In this document: piece by piece, positions 15,153-23,981 of the stretch
Layout: each line of letters opens with the position of its first letter
Position numbering within the stretch: position 1 is the first letter of the stretch
Assembly: GCF_000482745.1 (NCBI RefSeq)
Contig: NZ_AXWQ01000013.1
Location: forward strand, 62,001-126,000
Length of the DNA stretch: 64,000 nucleotides
Origin: Oleidesulfovibrio alaskensis DSM 16109
Lineage (GTDB): Bacteria; Desulfobacterota; Desulfovibrionia; Desulfovibrionales; Desulfovibrionaceae
Direction: 5' to 3'
The notes under the pieces: generated by a model
Told to the model about the DNA's origin: nothing
The model's database searches: none
What the model saw: only the letters and a program-made list of their open reading frames with translations
Position numbers and translations under genes: made by a program

Positions 15153-18050
15153 TTACATAATGCTCTTCACTGCCCAGCCGTTCCGCTCCGCAGCCTCTTC
15201 CACTCCGGCCCCGCCCAGAACGCACACAGTGCCTGTCCGGGCCGCCTCGGCCAGCACATCGGCAAAGCGGACAAAGTCTTCGGGGGTGGTGGACAGAATC
15301 TCATCACGCATCTGCTGGCGGCGTTCTTCCGTATCACCCGTCAGTGTGCGCGCCAGCGATGCCATGCCGCGGTCATGGGGCAGCATATGGGCGTCCAGTT
15401 CGCCGATGGCTCCCACCACCGAGGTGACCAGCTCATCCTTTGTCAGAGACAGCGAACGCAGATATTCAGCGCTGCGGTCATACACGTCAAGCGTGGCTTC
15501 CAGATTGGGGTCGCGGTACGACACCTGTGCCAGAACACCGCTTGCACGGTCAAAGGCGCAGAAAGCACCGTAGGCCCCGCCCTGCACCCTCACCTTGTCC
15601 CACAGCCAGGCCATGCGCAGATGCTTGAAAATCACATTGGCCGAACCGTGATACCGGTACCCCAGACTGTAAAGGTCGGCCGCCTTGCCCACGTAGTTAA
15701 CCTGCGACGGGACGCACAGTGCCTCATGCACAGGACGGATATCGGCAAACCAGGCCGGGGGTACATCCTGTCCTTCGGGCAGCGAAGCGGCAAAAGACGA
15801 TGCATGCGGCATGGCCGCTGCCAGTGTTGATCCGCTGCCCGTCATGTTGAGCACCGCACCGGCTCTGCCCACCAGCGCCTGACGGACGGCCGTCAGGTCG
15901 GCCAGCACGCCGTTCCAGTCTTCATCAACACGCCGCACAAGTTCGCGCAGGTATTCCAGCGCAGCCAGACCGTCCATCTGTTCACCCAGCCAGCCGCTTT
16001 TGCCGAAATGCGACCGCAGACGCGACATGACCACCATATGTCCGGCAGGTACCAGACGGTGCTCCATACGCGCTTTTTCTTCCAGCAGAATGGACCGGAA
16101 GCGCTCTTTCTGGTCAAGCTGCGCGTCCAGCAGCACATCGCGCATCAGTTCAAACAACGCTGCGGCGTTAGCCTGCGTCGCCTTGCCCTGCACAAACAGA
16201 CGGGCATCGGGAGTACGGTCGTCCACACGGGTCAGCACCACGCTGTCGGCATCTATACCGCCTGTCTTGCAGGCTATGCGCATGCCCATCTCCACAAAAT
16301 CATACCGCGATGTGCCCATTTCCACCATGGCCCTGCCCAGCAGCGGCACCAGCGGCACCAGTCCCGCGGGAATCCTGTTCAGGCTGAACCCTGCATCGAC
16401 ATACAGAATACCTTTGGCGTCAATGTCGTGCGTTATCAGACGCATGCCGTCCAGCGGCGATTCCTGTGCCGGTATGGGCGTATTGACGACGGCAAGGTCA
16501 TGCAGCCCCAACCGCGGTATGGTGGACAGCGCCTCGGGAGTATCAGGTTCTTCCTGCATGCGGCGCAGTTTTTCGGCATTGGCGCGCACGGCCTCAAGCC
16601 CCTGCTCATCCAGCGAGGCACGCACAGCGGCCAGCCGCGACTTTTCTCTTTCCGCACGGGCTTTGTCGCTGTTTTCAGCAGGCACCAGCACCACCGTGGC
16701 CCTGTGCGTGTTGTCCAGCAGCCAGCGGCGGATAAGATTTTCAAACACGGGCTCACCGGCGGCCACACGCGCCCTGATGGCGTTGACGGGCTTTTCAAAT
16801 GCCAGCTGCGAAAAAGGATCGCCGTCATAAAGCCACGTGGTCAGCGCGCGGGTCATCACCGCCAGCCCCACGGGAAAACGGCCCGTATTGTTTTCGCGCA
16901 GATCGAATTCCACCGTGTTCATGGCAGCCTCGATGCTGGCGGCAGGCACGCCGTCTTCGGCCAGCCCGCGCAGCACCGAAAAAATCAGACTGCTGATCTG
17001 TTCCTCATCTGCGGGGTCTATCCCTTTGAGTCCGGTGGAAAAATACAGCTGCCGCAGTTCATTTTCCAGTCCGCCTCCGGCAAGATCTTCACCCAGTCCC
17101 GACTCTATGAGCGCCTTGCGCAGCGGCGAGGCAGGCAACCCCACCAGAATGTGGTCAAGCATCTGCAGGGCAAAGTTGGTCTCCGCGTCGGATGTTTCCG
17201 GCAGCAGCCAGTTGACGGTCATCATGCCCCGCCTGTCGCTGTCCGCACCGGCGGCGTACGGTACTTCCAGACGTTTCGGCGTATCAAATGTCTGCTGCAG
17301 CGGCACTTCGGACTGAACATCCAGCGGACCGAAACGGTCCAGCAACTGCGACAGCACGGCCAGACGACGGTCTTCCGGATCATCGCCCCAGAAATAAAAA
17401 CGTGCGTTGGCAGGATGGTAGTACGTTTCATGAAACGCCTTGAACGCCTCATACGTCAGATCCGGAATATGTTCCGGATTACCTCCGGAATCGAGCCCGT
17501 AGGTTATGTCAGGAAAAAGCGCCTGCTGCGAACGTTCGGCAAGAATGCTTTCAGCAGACGAATACACGCCCTTCATCTCGTTGAAGACCACGCCTTTGTA
17601 GGTCAGCGTGCCGTCCTGCGCCGTCTCGTAATGCCAGCCTTCCTGCTGAAATATTTCGGGAGTGATCCGCGGGAAAAACGCGGCGTCCAGATACACGTCC
17701 ACAAGGTTGTAAAAATCGGCCAGATTGGTACTGGCAACCGGATAGCACGTTTTGTCGGGATAGGTGAACGCATTGAGGAACGTCTGCAGAGAACCTTTGA
17801 GCAATTCCACAAAAGGTTCTTTCACAGGGTATTTTTCTGACCCGCACAAGACCGAGTGCTCCAGAATATGCGCGACACCCGTGGAATCGTGCGGCGGTGT
17901 GCGGAAGCTCACCCCGAAGACCTTGTTTTCGTCGTCGTTGGACATGGAAAGCAGCGCGGCACCGGTGGCATCGTGCCGCCACAACCGCGCTCTGCTGGAA
18001 AGCTCTTTTATCTCGCGTTCTTCTACCAGTGTAAAACCATGCTTGTGCAA
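15153..18050 (-). CDS. M16C family zinc metalloprotease, PreP-like
   Basis: A 965-aa protein of presequence-protease size. GVAHILEHSVLCGS holds the inverted zinc motif HxxEH (His61, Glu64, His65). NAFTYPDKTCYPVAS, with SSAESILAERSQQ further on, is typical of PreP. I place the start at a TTG codon at 18050, with GGGAGG 6 bases upstream; the 106 residues of open frame before it look non-coding. It probably degrades small unfolded peptides in an enclosed chamber. No signal peptide is evident, so I expect it in the cytoplasm. Confidence 0.88.
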   Translation of the reverse strand: MHKHGFTLVEEREIKELSSRARLWRHDATGAALLSMSNDDENKVFGVSFRTPPHDSTGVAHILEHSVLCGSEKYPVKEPFVELLKGSLQTFLNAFTYPDKTCYPVASTNLADFYNLVDVYLDAAFFPRITPEIFQQEGWHYETAQDGTLTYKGVVFNEMKGVYSSAESILAERSQQALFPDITYGLDSGGNPEHIPDLTYEAFKAFHETYYHPANARFYFWGDDPEDRRLAVLSQLLDRFGPLDVQSEVPLQQTFDTPKRLEVPYAAGADSDRRGMMTVNWLLPETSDAETNFALQMLDHILVGLPASPLRKALIESGLGEDLAGGGLENELRQLYFSTGLKGIDPADEEQISSLIFSVLRGLAEDGVPAASIEAAMNTVEFDLRENNTGRFPVGLAVMTRALTTWLYDGDPFSQLAFEKPVNAIRARVAAGEPVFENLIRRWLLDNTHRATVVLVPAENSDKARAEREKSRLAAVRASLDEQGLEAVRANAEKLRRMQEEPDTPEALSTIPRLGLHDLAVVNTPIPAQESPLDGMRLITHDIDAKGILYVDAGFSLNRIPAGLVPLVPLLGRAMVEMGTSRYDFVEMGMRIACKTGGIDADSVVLTRVDDRTPDARLFVQGKATQANAAALFELMRDVLLDAQLDQKERFRSILLEEKARMEHRLVPAGHMVVMSRLRSHFGKSGWLGEQMDGLAALEYLRELVRRVDEDWNGVLADLTAVRQALVGRAGAVLNMTGSGSTLAAAMPHASSFAASLPEGQDVPPAWFADIRPVHEALCVPSQVNYVGKAADLYSLGYRYHGSANVIFKHLRMAWLWDKVRVQGGAYGAFCAFDRASGVLAQVSYRDPNLEATLDVYDRSAEYLRSLSLTKDELVTSVVGAIGELDAHMLPHDRGMASLARTLTGDTEERRQQMRDEILSTTPEDFVRFADVLAEAARTGTVCVLGGAGVEEAAERNGWAVKSIM

Positions 18051-18401
18051 GGTGAACCTCCCGTATCCGGATACTCGAAAAAAACTCCGCTCTGGGCGGC
18101 AGTTCAAGACTAATGACAATAGCTGCAGATACCTGCGGCGCAGCGCATGCGGCGTATGTCCGGCAGCCGGACACAACCGCGCCAGCGGAATATAGGCACC
18201 CCTGCGGGGAAAGCAAGGATCACTGCAAAATGCAACACCGCGCAGCCCGCCGTACCGCGCGCAGACCAGCACCGTGCACGGCGGTTCCGGCACACTACCC
18301 CATAGCGATGATAATGAAAACCAGTCTGAATTCCGGCGGAACTGCCGTGGCGCGAAAACCGTCAGCACCTGCCGGACAACGCACTGCGCGGTGCAAAAAA
18401 G
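18051..18401. other. Intergenic region without a recognised gene
   Basis: These 351 bases lie upstream of the PreP gene and downstream of the receiver/HPt gene. Open frames here are short and lack ribosome sites. I see no convincing terminator or RNA. Confidence 0.6.
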
Positions 18402-19172
18402 CTATTCCAGCCGCCGGCTGATCACACGCATAACACAACGGCACTGCCTGTCCAGTTCGCACCACAGATCTTCCAGATCCGCCGTACCGCCCGAGCGGGC
18501 CTGCCGCTCTATACGGCGGGCAACCTGCGCGGGTCCGTACGAAACCATATCCAGAAAAGAACCGGCCATACTGTGGGCGATACCGGCCACATCGGCCAGC
18601 CGGCCTTCGGTGACGGCTCTGTACCCCTTATCCAGTTCCTGCGGCAGCGTTATCATCATCCGGCGGTAGAGTGTTGTCACATCCTCCGGTTCCAGTCCGA
18701 AATCCTCCGCAATCTGCACTGCGGACATGACCATGCAGTCATCTGCCGGCTCGCAGGCCGCCGGGGGCTGCTGCCCGCCCGAAATCCGTTCATACAATGC
18801 GCACAAATCCTGCAGCTGCGCCGCAGTAAGGGGAACCTGCAGCACACAGACAAAACCTTCGGGAGCAGCCCGTTCGACCTGCTCTCCCGCGCCGGTTCCG
18901 GATTCAGGCATCAGAGCGGCCACCGGCAGTTCTGTTCTGACCGTACTGACAGATACCGTACGCAAGGCTGCATAAAACCGCAGCGCCTGCCCTGCCGCCG
19001 AAGTGAAATCGAGCACCACAAGGCAGGGTTGTGCCCCGAGCAGCACTTCCACTGCGGCGCCTTCATCCTCCACCAGCCGCACATCAGCACCACATGCGCC
19101 CAGACGGCTGCCCACTTCACGCACCATGCTGCCGCATCCCAGCACCAGCACCGCGTCGCCACGCTGCTTCAT
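18402..19172 (-). CDS. Degenerate receiver plus HPt domain protein
   Basis: A 256-aa protein. Residues 1-125 have a receiver-like alternation (AVLVLGCGSMVREV, PCLVVLDFTS) but lack the acidic pair of a working receiver at the first strand. Residues 150-256 are helical with GIAHSMAGSFLDMVS, an HPt motif with its His. I use ATG at 19172 (MKQRGDAVLV). It directly follows the diguanylate cyclase gene, 7 bases apart. It may take phosphate at the His while the receiver serves only for binding. Partners are unknown. Confidence 0.72.
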   Translation of the reverse strand: MKQRGDAVLVLGCGSMVREVGSRLGACGADVRLVEDEGAAVEVLLGAQPCLVVLDFTSAAGQALRFYAALRTVSVSTVRTELPVAALMPESGTGAGEQVERAAPEGFVCVLQVPLTAAQLQDLCALYERISGGQQPPAACEPADDCMVMSAVQIAEDFGLEPEDVTTLYRRMMITLPQELDKGYRAVTEGRLADVAGIAHSMAGSFLDMVSYGPAQVARRIERQARSGGTADLEDLWCELDRQCRCVMRVISRRLE

Positions 19173-19179
19173 GGCTGCT

Positions 19180-19938
19180 TCACGCTCCTTTCTCCGCCGC
19201 GGGGGCGGCCAGTTCCACACGGTTTCTGCCGTTTGCCTTGGCCCTGTACAAAGCCTCATCCGCTTGTTCCATAAGGTCATGAGGCAATACAGGCACCGAT
19301 CCGGCTTCCATACAGGCCACGCCCAGCGACACCCTTATGGTGGTCTCGCGTCCGCCGCCCACAGGAATTATCTGCTCTTCCACAGCCGCGCGTATGCGTT
19401 CCGCCAGCGCGGCGCCACCGTGCATGTCCGTACGCGGCACCACCACGGCAAATTCTTCGCCACCCACGCGCGCCAGCACGTCTTCGGTGCGCACACAGCC
19501 ACGCAGTGTGGAAGCCACAGCCATCAGCACCACGTCACCGGCCTGATGGCCCAGCGTGTCGTTGACTTTTTTGAAGTGATCAAGATCGAGCATGATGACA
19601 CACATGGGTGAGTCCTCGCGCTGATGGCGGGCCACTTCCTGCCCCAGCCGCAGATCAAAATGACGCTTGTTGAAAAGAGAAGTGAGAGGATCGATAAGAC
19701 AGAGACCGGCAAACCGGCGTTCGTGCCTGCCGATGATAAGGCCGAACAGCATGAATACCAGCACGGTACCCACAAGCATGTAGGCAAACAGCCAGCGTTC
19801 ATAAAGCGGATGCTGAGGATGGATATCGCACAACCACCTGATGACAAACCAGCCAAGAGGGGCACCCAGCCCCAGTGCGGCACCCTGCAGGGGCCTGCGC
19901 AGGGCCTGCAACAGCGAAACGGCTCTGGTCGTCAGCAT
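19180..19938 (-). CDS. Membrane-anchored diguanylate cyclase (GGDEF)
   Basis: A 252-aa protein. Two membrane spans (about 22-36 and 50-68) are followed by the GGDEF domain. DPLTSLFNKRHFD, MLDLDHFKKVNDTLGHQAGD and RVGGEEF are intact, so c-di-GMP synthesis from GTP is expected. RTED five residues before GGEEF is an RxxD inhibitory site for product feedback. It lies in a run with an unknown protein upstream and the receiver/HPt protein downstream, suggesting one signalling unit. Confidence 0.92.
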   Translation of the reverse strand: MLTTRAVSLLQALRRPLQGAALGLGAPLGWFVIRWLCDIHPQHPLYERWLFAYMLVGTVLVFMLFGLIIGRHERRFAGLCLIDPLTSLFNKRHFDLRLGQEVARHQREDSPMCVIMLDLDHFKKVNDTLGHQAGDVVLMAVASTLRGCVRTEDVLARVGGEEFAVVVPRTDMHGGAALAERIRAAVEEQIIPVGGGRETTIRVSLGVACMEAGSVPVLPHDLMEQADEALYRAKANGRNRVELAAPAAEKGA

Positions 19939-19984
19939 GGTGCGGTCTCCTAACGGGGCGGGCCGTCCTGCCGACGGCCACGGT

Positions 19985-20731
19985 TCAGCGCATCCATGAC
20001 CGTGCTATACGGAACACGTCTTCATAATCCAGCCTGTCGCGGATACCCAGGCACAATTCCGTGGACATGCGCATTTTATCCTGCACATCGCGCAGCAGCA
20101 CCATTTTGTGCTCGCGCAGCCATTTACGGACAAAAGGAGCATCCATACCATCGATAACCAGCGCAAGACCGTCCACAAAGTACGTCGAAGTTATGACGGG
20201 AAGATACGGCTGGCAGGCATCTTTGCCCTGCTGTCTTGCAAGCAGCACGTAAAAAAGCAGCGTGACCATCAGCTTGTCGTCCTGCTGCCGGTGGCTGACA
20301 TCAAAATATCTGTCCTGCACGGCTTCACGCTCGCTCATCAGCTTAAGCAGTTCATGCGCCAGCGACAGGGCCCGCTGCTCCGTAAGCGGGCAGCGGGGGA
20401 AACGCGCCGCCATCTTGGCCATGCTTTTTCTGGGGTTTTCCCCCTGTGCGATATCCATCAGCGCTATACGCATAAGGTCATAACGGCGCTCAAGTTCGGA
20501 CAGCACGGTTTCTTCGCGCGCTGTGGCCAGCAGCCGTATGCGCGACTCACTCATGGAGCCGGAGCATATTTCCAGCAGATGACGCACAAAAGGCTCGGGG
20601 GTATGTTCCGCCTCGCTGTAAAGCGCTTTCATGCTGCGTCTGCCGCCCGCCAGTTTTTTTAGCGCCAGCCAGTACGCGGCCACACCTTCCAGCGGCATTT
20701 CAAGAATATCAATTTCGCGGTGTTCGTGCAT
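19985..20731 (-). CDS. Conserved-looking helical protein of unknown function
   Basis: A 248-aa protein that I do not recognise. It is predicted mostly helical and soluble, with charged helices (ETVLSELERRYDLMRIALMD) and a hydrophobic stretch LMVTLLFYVLLA near residue 165. I use ATG at 20731 (MHEHREIDILEM); the open frame before it looks non-coding. It is the first gene of the run that continues with the diguanylate cyclase and the receiver/HPt protein, so a link to c-di-GMP or phosphorelay signalling is plausible from context only. Confidence 0.65.
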   Translation of the reverse strand: MHEHREIDILEMPLEGVAAYWLALKKLAGGRRSMKALYSEAEHTPEPFVRHLLEICSGSMSESRIRLLATAREETVLSELERRYDLMRIALMDIAQGENPRKSMAKMAARFPRCPLTEQRALSLAHELLKLMSEREAVQDRYFDVSHRQQDDKLMVTLLFYVLLARQQGKDACQPYLPVITSTYFVDGLALVIDGMDAPFVRKWLREHKMVLLRDVQDKMRMSTELCLGIRDRLDYEDVFRIARSWMR

Positions 20732-20840
20732 GGAGCATCCCGGCTGTATCGCTAAAAGCTGACAGAACAAAAACCCTGCGGCACTACATAGCATATAGTG
20801 TTGCCGCGTCGTCTTTCAAGCTTTTTCAGCCGGATACCGC

Positions 20841-20870
20841 AAAAAATAAAAGGCCCCGCATGGGGGCCGG
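20841..20870 (-). terminator. Terminator of the CBM48 gene
   Basis: On the minus strand GGCCCC-CATGC-GGGGCC is followed by TTTTATTTTTT. Confidence 0.88.
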
Positions 20871-20913
20871 ATGTGTGCCGCTGCGCGCGGGGCAGAAGCA
20901 GGCAGTGCGGGTG

Positions 20914-21222
20914 CTACAGTTCCACCACGGAATTCTCTGTGCGGGCAAACTCGCACCAGACATAGGCATCCGCAGCATCGTCATTAAGCCACCGGGAACC
21001 GTCGGCCAGATAGCGGAACTGATACTGCCGCCCGGTTTCCAGCCCCACCTCAACCGAAAAAGAACCGTCCTTGAGACGCTTCATGGGGGTGGAAGTTTCA
21101 TCCCAGCCGTTAAAGTCACCCACCACGGCAACATGCTGCACGCCGGAAACCGCTTCGGCGGGCAGACGGAAGCGCACCCTGCAACGGGGCTTCGTTTTCA
21201 GAAACTGTTTGCTAAGTGACAT
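20914..21222 (-). CDS. Isolated CBM48 / glycogen-binding domain protein
   Basis: A 102-aa protein made of one early-set beta-sandwich. VAVVGDFNGWDETSTPMKRL and YQFRYLADGSRWLNDDAAD match the glycogen-binding domain of branching enzymes and AMPK-beta. No catalytic domain is attached. Such short proteins may bind alpha-glucans or help regulate glycogen enzymes. The gene stands alone with its own terminator. Confidence 0.85.
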   Translation of the reverse strand: MSLSKQFLKTKPRCRVRFRLPAEAVSGVQHVAVVGDFNGWDETSTPMKRLKDGSFSVEVGLETGRQYQFRYLADGSRWLNDDAADAYVWCEFARTENSVVEL

Positions 21223-21640
21223 GCCGACCTCCAGAATTGCATGGACCAGGGTTTACCGGTATCACGCCTGTCCGTTTCCGAATAATGGTTTTTTTCGTAT
21301 CCCACTATCAGCCCAAACACACCACGGCGTCCAGCCGCAAAGCAAAAAAAGACTCCGGATTCCCTCATTGCGTGCCATGGACACCAACCATAAAAAAATA
21401 ATGCCCCCCTTTACCGCCCAAGGCAGCCCGCAGCAGTCTGTGCAGTGCCTAACCATGCGCCATACTGCGGCAAACATACTTATGCCGTATATAGTGCTGC
21501 CGACATGCCTGTGCCTGATACGGGTTGAGCTTTGTTGACACCAGTTAACTTAGAGTGGTAACGGCGTTACTGAGTAATGGTACCGTTGTCCCGGACAGTC
21601 TGCCGTCAATAAAGGCCGACCTTTAGCCCTGCTGCCGACC
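21223..21640. other. Intergenic region with candidate promoter and palindromes
   Basis: No gene is supported in these 418 bases; the open frames are short and lack ribosome sites. The right end holds TTGACA (21535-21540) and the palindrome GTAACGGCGTTAC (21558-21570), described separately. Confidence 0.6.
21535..21570 (+). promoter_or_regulatory. Candidate promoter and operator of the HTH gene
   Basis: TTGACA at 21535 is a consensus -35. Seventeen bases on, the -10 position is covered by the perfect palindrome GTAACG-G-CGTTAC, a poor -10 but a good protein site. It sits 70 bases upstream of the HTH gene. Confidence 0.4.
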
Positions 21641-21928
21641 ATGAAAAAAACAACGTTCACAGTAGGCGAAGCCGCAGAGCTTCTGAGCTGCCATAAAGAG
21701 ACCATCAGGCGCGCCATAAAAGACGGCAGCCTGAGGGCCGCGCAGCTGGGACGCGGGTACCGCATTTCCCGGGCCGATCTTGAAGCTTTCTGGACGGCAA
21801 AAGGCGGAGGATCTCTTTTTGAACAGGAGCCGCCCGAAGGCACTGCGCCTGCCCCGCCCGAGCCTGCACGCAAAGAAAAGCCGAAGAAACCCAAAGGTCC
21901 GGAGCAGCTGACCCTGCCCACTTCGTAA
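21641..21928 (+). CDS. Excisionase-type helix-turn-helix protein
   Basis: A 95-aa protein. Residues 5-50 (FTVGEAAELLSCHKETIRRA, then LGRGYRISRADLEAFW) are a MerR-like winged helix of the DNA-binding helix-turn-helix 17 / excisionase type. The tail is Pro, Glu and Lys rich and likely disordered. No integrase or phage gene is near, so a regulatory role is more likely than excision. It is 14 bases from the next gene and the two are probably cotranscribed. Confidence 0.8.
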   Translation: MKKTTFTVGEAAELLSCHKETIRRAIKDGSLRAAQLGRGYRISRADLEAFWTAKGGGSLFEQEPPEGTAPAPPEPARKEKPKKPKGPEQLTLPTS

Positions 21929-21942
21929 GAGGAGGTTGCGGC

Positions 21943-22335
21943 ATGAGTACAACCCAAGGCAACGGTGTTATGGAAAAACTGACCCTGCAAAGCGATACCG
22001 GAGCGGATATCACCTTCCGCGGACGTCTGTTCTCCGAAAGTTCGTATTTTGATGAAGAGACAGGCATGATGACCCGTCAGCGGCTGTATGTGACGGATCA
22101 GAACCAGCAGGTATATTCCATAGTCACCAGCGACGGACGCAGAAAAGAACGCAGAGTCTACCTGCTGAAGGCGGAAGAGGGCGTCTGCCGGATTAACAAC
22201 GGCCTGTACGACGTCACCGTGCCCGTGGAGCTGCTGATGCTGGCCGTACGCGGTCTGTGCGGCCTGACGGAAAGCGAGCAGAGCACGGATTTCTTTGCCG
22301 CGCTGGAAGAATCGCTCAAAGCTGCCAACGCCTGA
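21943..22335 (+). CDS. Unknown protein paired with the HTH gene
   Basis: A 130-aa protein that I do not recognise. GAGGAGG lies before ATG. Residues 10-75 look like a small beta-rich domain (LTLQSDTGADITFRGRLFSE, RQRLYVTDQNQQVYSIVTSD) and the C-terminus is helical (FFAALEESLKAANA). It has no signal peptide or membrane span. The tight spacing with the HTH gene suggests the two act together. Confidence 0.7.
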   Translation: MSTTQGNGVMEKLTLQSDTGADITFRGRLFSESSYFDEETGMMTRQRLYVTDQNQQVYSIVTSDGRRKERRVYLLKAEEGVCRINNGLYDVTVPVELLMLAVRGLCGLTESEQSTDFFAALEESLKAANA

Positions 22336-22356
22336 TCACCGGATGGTACGCCGGTC

Positions 22357-22378
22357 GGCCCCTTGTATGCAAAGGGCC
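22357..22378 (+). terminator. Possible terminator hairpin
   Basis: GGCCCCTT and AAAGGGCC pair with one mismatch around a 6-base loop, 22 bases after the stop. The T tail is weak, so termination is uncertain. Confidence 0.35.
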
Positions 22379-22406
22379 GTCTGTTGTGGTGCCGCACGCT
22401 TAAAAG

Positions 22407-22476
22407 CTGCGGCCGAAAAGCTGCGACTGTAGAACTGCGACTGAAGGACTGCGGTCGAAAATCCGCAGCTGAAGCC
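22407..22476. repeat. Five degenerate 14-bp tandem units
   Basis: The units are CTGCGGCCGAAAAG, CTGCGACTGTAGAA, CTGCGACTGAAGGA, CTGCGGTCGAAAAT and a diverged fifth starting CCGCAGCTGAAG. They are in an intergenic space and encode nothing obvious. Confidence 0.7.
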
Positions 22477-22700
22477 GTGTGCCGTTCCACCGCCTGCGTT
22501 CTGAAGAAAACGCGGCCTGTACATGCGCGCGGAGCACATTCCCCGCCCCCCGAAGCCGCGCGACCGTGTGCCAGTTTGTGCCCGTGCGCCTGCGCGCTTT
22601 CAGCGGCGCATGAAAACAGATCCCCCCCCTAACAGCATGCATCGCCGGACCGCACCGTGCCGGCTCCCGTGCGGCTCCCGTGCGGCGGAAAACGTCGTGC

Positions 22701-23834
22701 TCAGCTCAGCACCGCGGGAAGCCACAGGCGGAATGTGGTGCCTTCACCCTCGCGGCTTTCAAATCCTACGGAACCTTTGAGATAGTTGTTGGTAAGCAGC
22801 TTCATGCTGTATGTGCCAAGCCCGCGCCCCGTTCCCTTTGTAGAAAAAGAACGCTGGAACACAAGCCACCGATGTGCCTCTGGTATGACGCAGTCGTTTC
22901 TGGTGTAAAATTCTGCGCCGCCGTCTGCCGGACAGCAGCCCACCGCCACGCAACCGTCCTGCGGCGAGGCTTCCATGGCGTTTTTCAGCATGTTCAGCAT
23001 GACACGGCGCAACAAGGTCTGATCGCTTTCTATCATCAGACTTTCCGCCGGTGCCTGCACGTCGAAATGCACCCCTTGGGCCATTTCCATCTGCTGTACC
23101 GATTCCAGCACATCATTCATCAGTTCAGCCAGACACAACCGTGCGGGGCGGATACTCAGTTCATCCGATTCTGCGGCCAGAAGCAGACGCTGAGCCATGA
23201 TCTCGTCTACCAGTTCTTTGGAAAAGCGATGCATAAGCAGACTTTCACCCTTCAGGTCCAGCGGAACCTCTTCAAGAATCATCTGCGCAAGGTTCTGCAG
23301 TCCGCCTGCCGTATTCAGTATGTCATGGAAGAAAATCCGCTCCAGTGCGCGGCGTCTTTTTTCGTCGCTGATATCGTGGATGGCGAACAGTACAAAATGC
23401 TCATCGTGCACAGTAAGCGGCGAAGCGCAGATTTTCAGGTCATAGGCCACCAGCACTTCATCTTCGCGCTTGGTTATGCGGCATTCCGCTTCGCGGCGTC
23501 TGCCACTCAGTCCGCACAGTATGGCGTGCACGGCTTCACAGCTGTGGCATGCGGGCGAGGTGCCGCATCCGGCCGCAGTGCAGCAGGCGTGTTCGCACGA
23601 AAACAGTTCGCCCGGGCGCATGCCTATCACCCTGTCTGCAGTTTTTTCACCCAGCAGAGACAACAGATTGCGGTTGGCAAAAACAATCTGTCTTGTATCA
23701 TTAAGAATAACGACAATATCCGTTACTGAATCGAGCAGTGTGACCAGTGTTTCATCTGCAAAAAGCCTGCGCTGGCGTGCAAGCTCCGGCAATGTACTGC
23801 GTCGTGCGGGGGCAAAGTGTGTTTCAGCAGGCAT
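22701..23834 (-). CDS. PAS-domain sensor histidine kinase with Cys cluster
   Basis: A 377-aa soluble kinase. The PAS domain (about 30-155) contains an unusual insert with Cys at 80, 84, 85, 90, 96, 99 and 107 (GMRPGELFSCEHACC then CGTSPACHSC). His170 (FFHDILNTAGGL) is the phosphorylation site. NMLKNAMEAS is the N box and STKGTGRGLGTYSMKLL the G box. GAGG precedes ATG. The Cys cluster may bind a metal or sense redox state. No response regulator is adjacent, so its partner is unknown. Confidence 0.88.
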   Translation of the reverse strand: MPAETHFAPARRSTLPELARQRRLFADETLVTLLDSVTDIVVILNDTRQIVFANRNLLSLLGEKTADRVIGMRPGELFSCEHACCTAAGCGTSPACHSCEAVHAILCGLSGRRREAECRITKREDEVLVAYDLKICASPLTVHDEHFVLFAIHDISDEKRRRALERIFFHDILNTAGGLQNLAQMILEEVPLDLKGESLLMHRFSKELVDEIMAQRLLLAAESDELSIRPARLCLAELMNDVLESVQQMEMAQGVHFDVQAPAESLMIESDQTLLRRVMLNMLKNAMEASPQDGCVAVGCCPADGGAEFYTRNDCVIPEAHRWLVFQRSFSTKGTGRGLGTYSMKLLTNNYLKGSVGFESREGEGTTFRLWLPAVLS

Positions 23835-23914
23835 AGCAACCTCAAAATGAATTGTCTGTAGGCAATGACCTACAATAAAACAACAGCATTTCCAAGCACT
23901 CCGGCGCTGTGTAT

Positions 23915-23940
23915 AAAAAAAGACCTGCAGGGCAGGTCTT
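23915..23940 (-). terminator. Terminator of the obgE-proB-thiD run
   Basis: On the minus strand a 9-bp stem AAGACCTGC / GCAGGTCTT with a 3-base loop is followed by a run of T residues, 41 bases past the thiD stop. Confidence 0.9.
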
Positions 23941-23981
23941 AATAGTTAGCAACAGCGATAGTACGCAGAAACAATGCAGAA

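Larger units (their letters stand above)
22336..22700. other. Intergenic region with hairpin and 14-bp repeats
   Basis: No gene is supported in these 365 bases. The region holds a hairpin at 22357-22378, which may end the two-gene unit upstream, and five degenerate 14-bp repeats at 22407-22476. Confidence 0.55.

Noticed and set aside
16008..17840. 610-residue open frame opposite the PreP gene
   Set aside because: It is antisense to a clear M16 protease; its His/Gln/Arg-rich composition is typical of a GC-rich shadow frame and it has no ribosome site.
18051..18368. N-terminal extension of the PreP frame to an ATG at 18368
   Set aside because: The 106 extra residues have no resemblance to the family; TTG at 18050 has a strong ribosome site and the right family start.
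21641..21928. Excisionase-like protein as a sign of a prophage or integrative element
   Set aside because: No integrase, att-like direct repeats, phage genes or composition break nearby.
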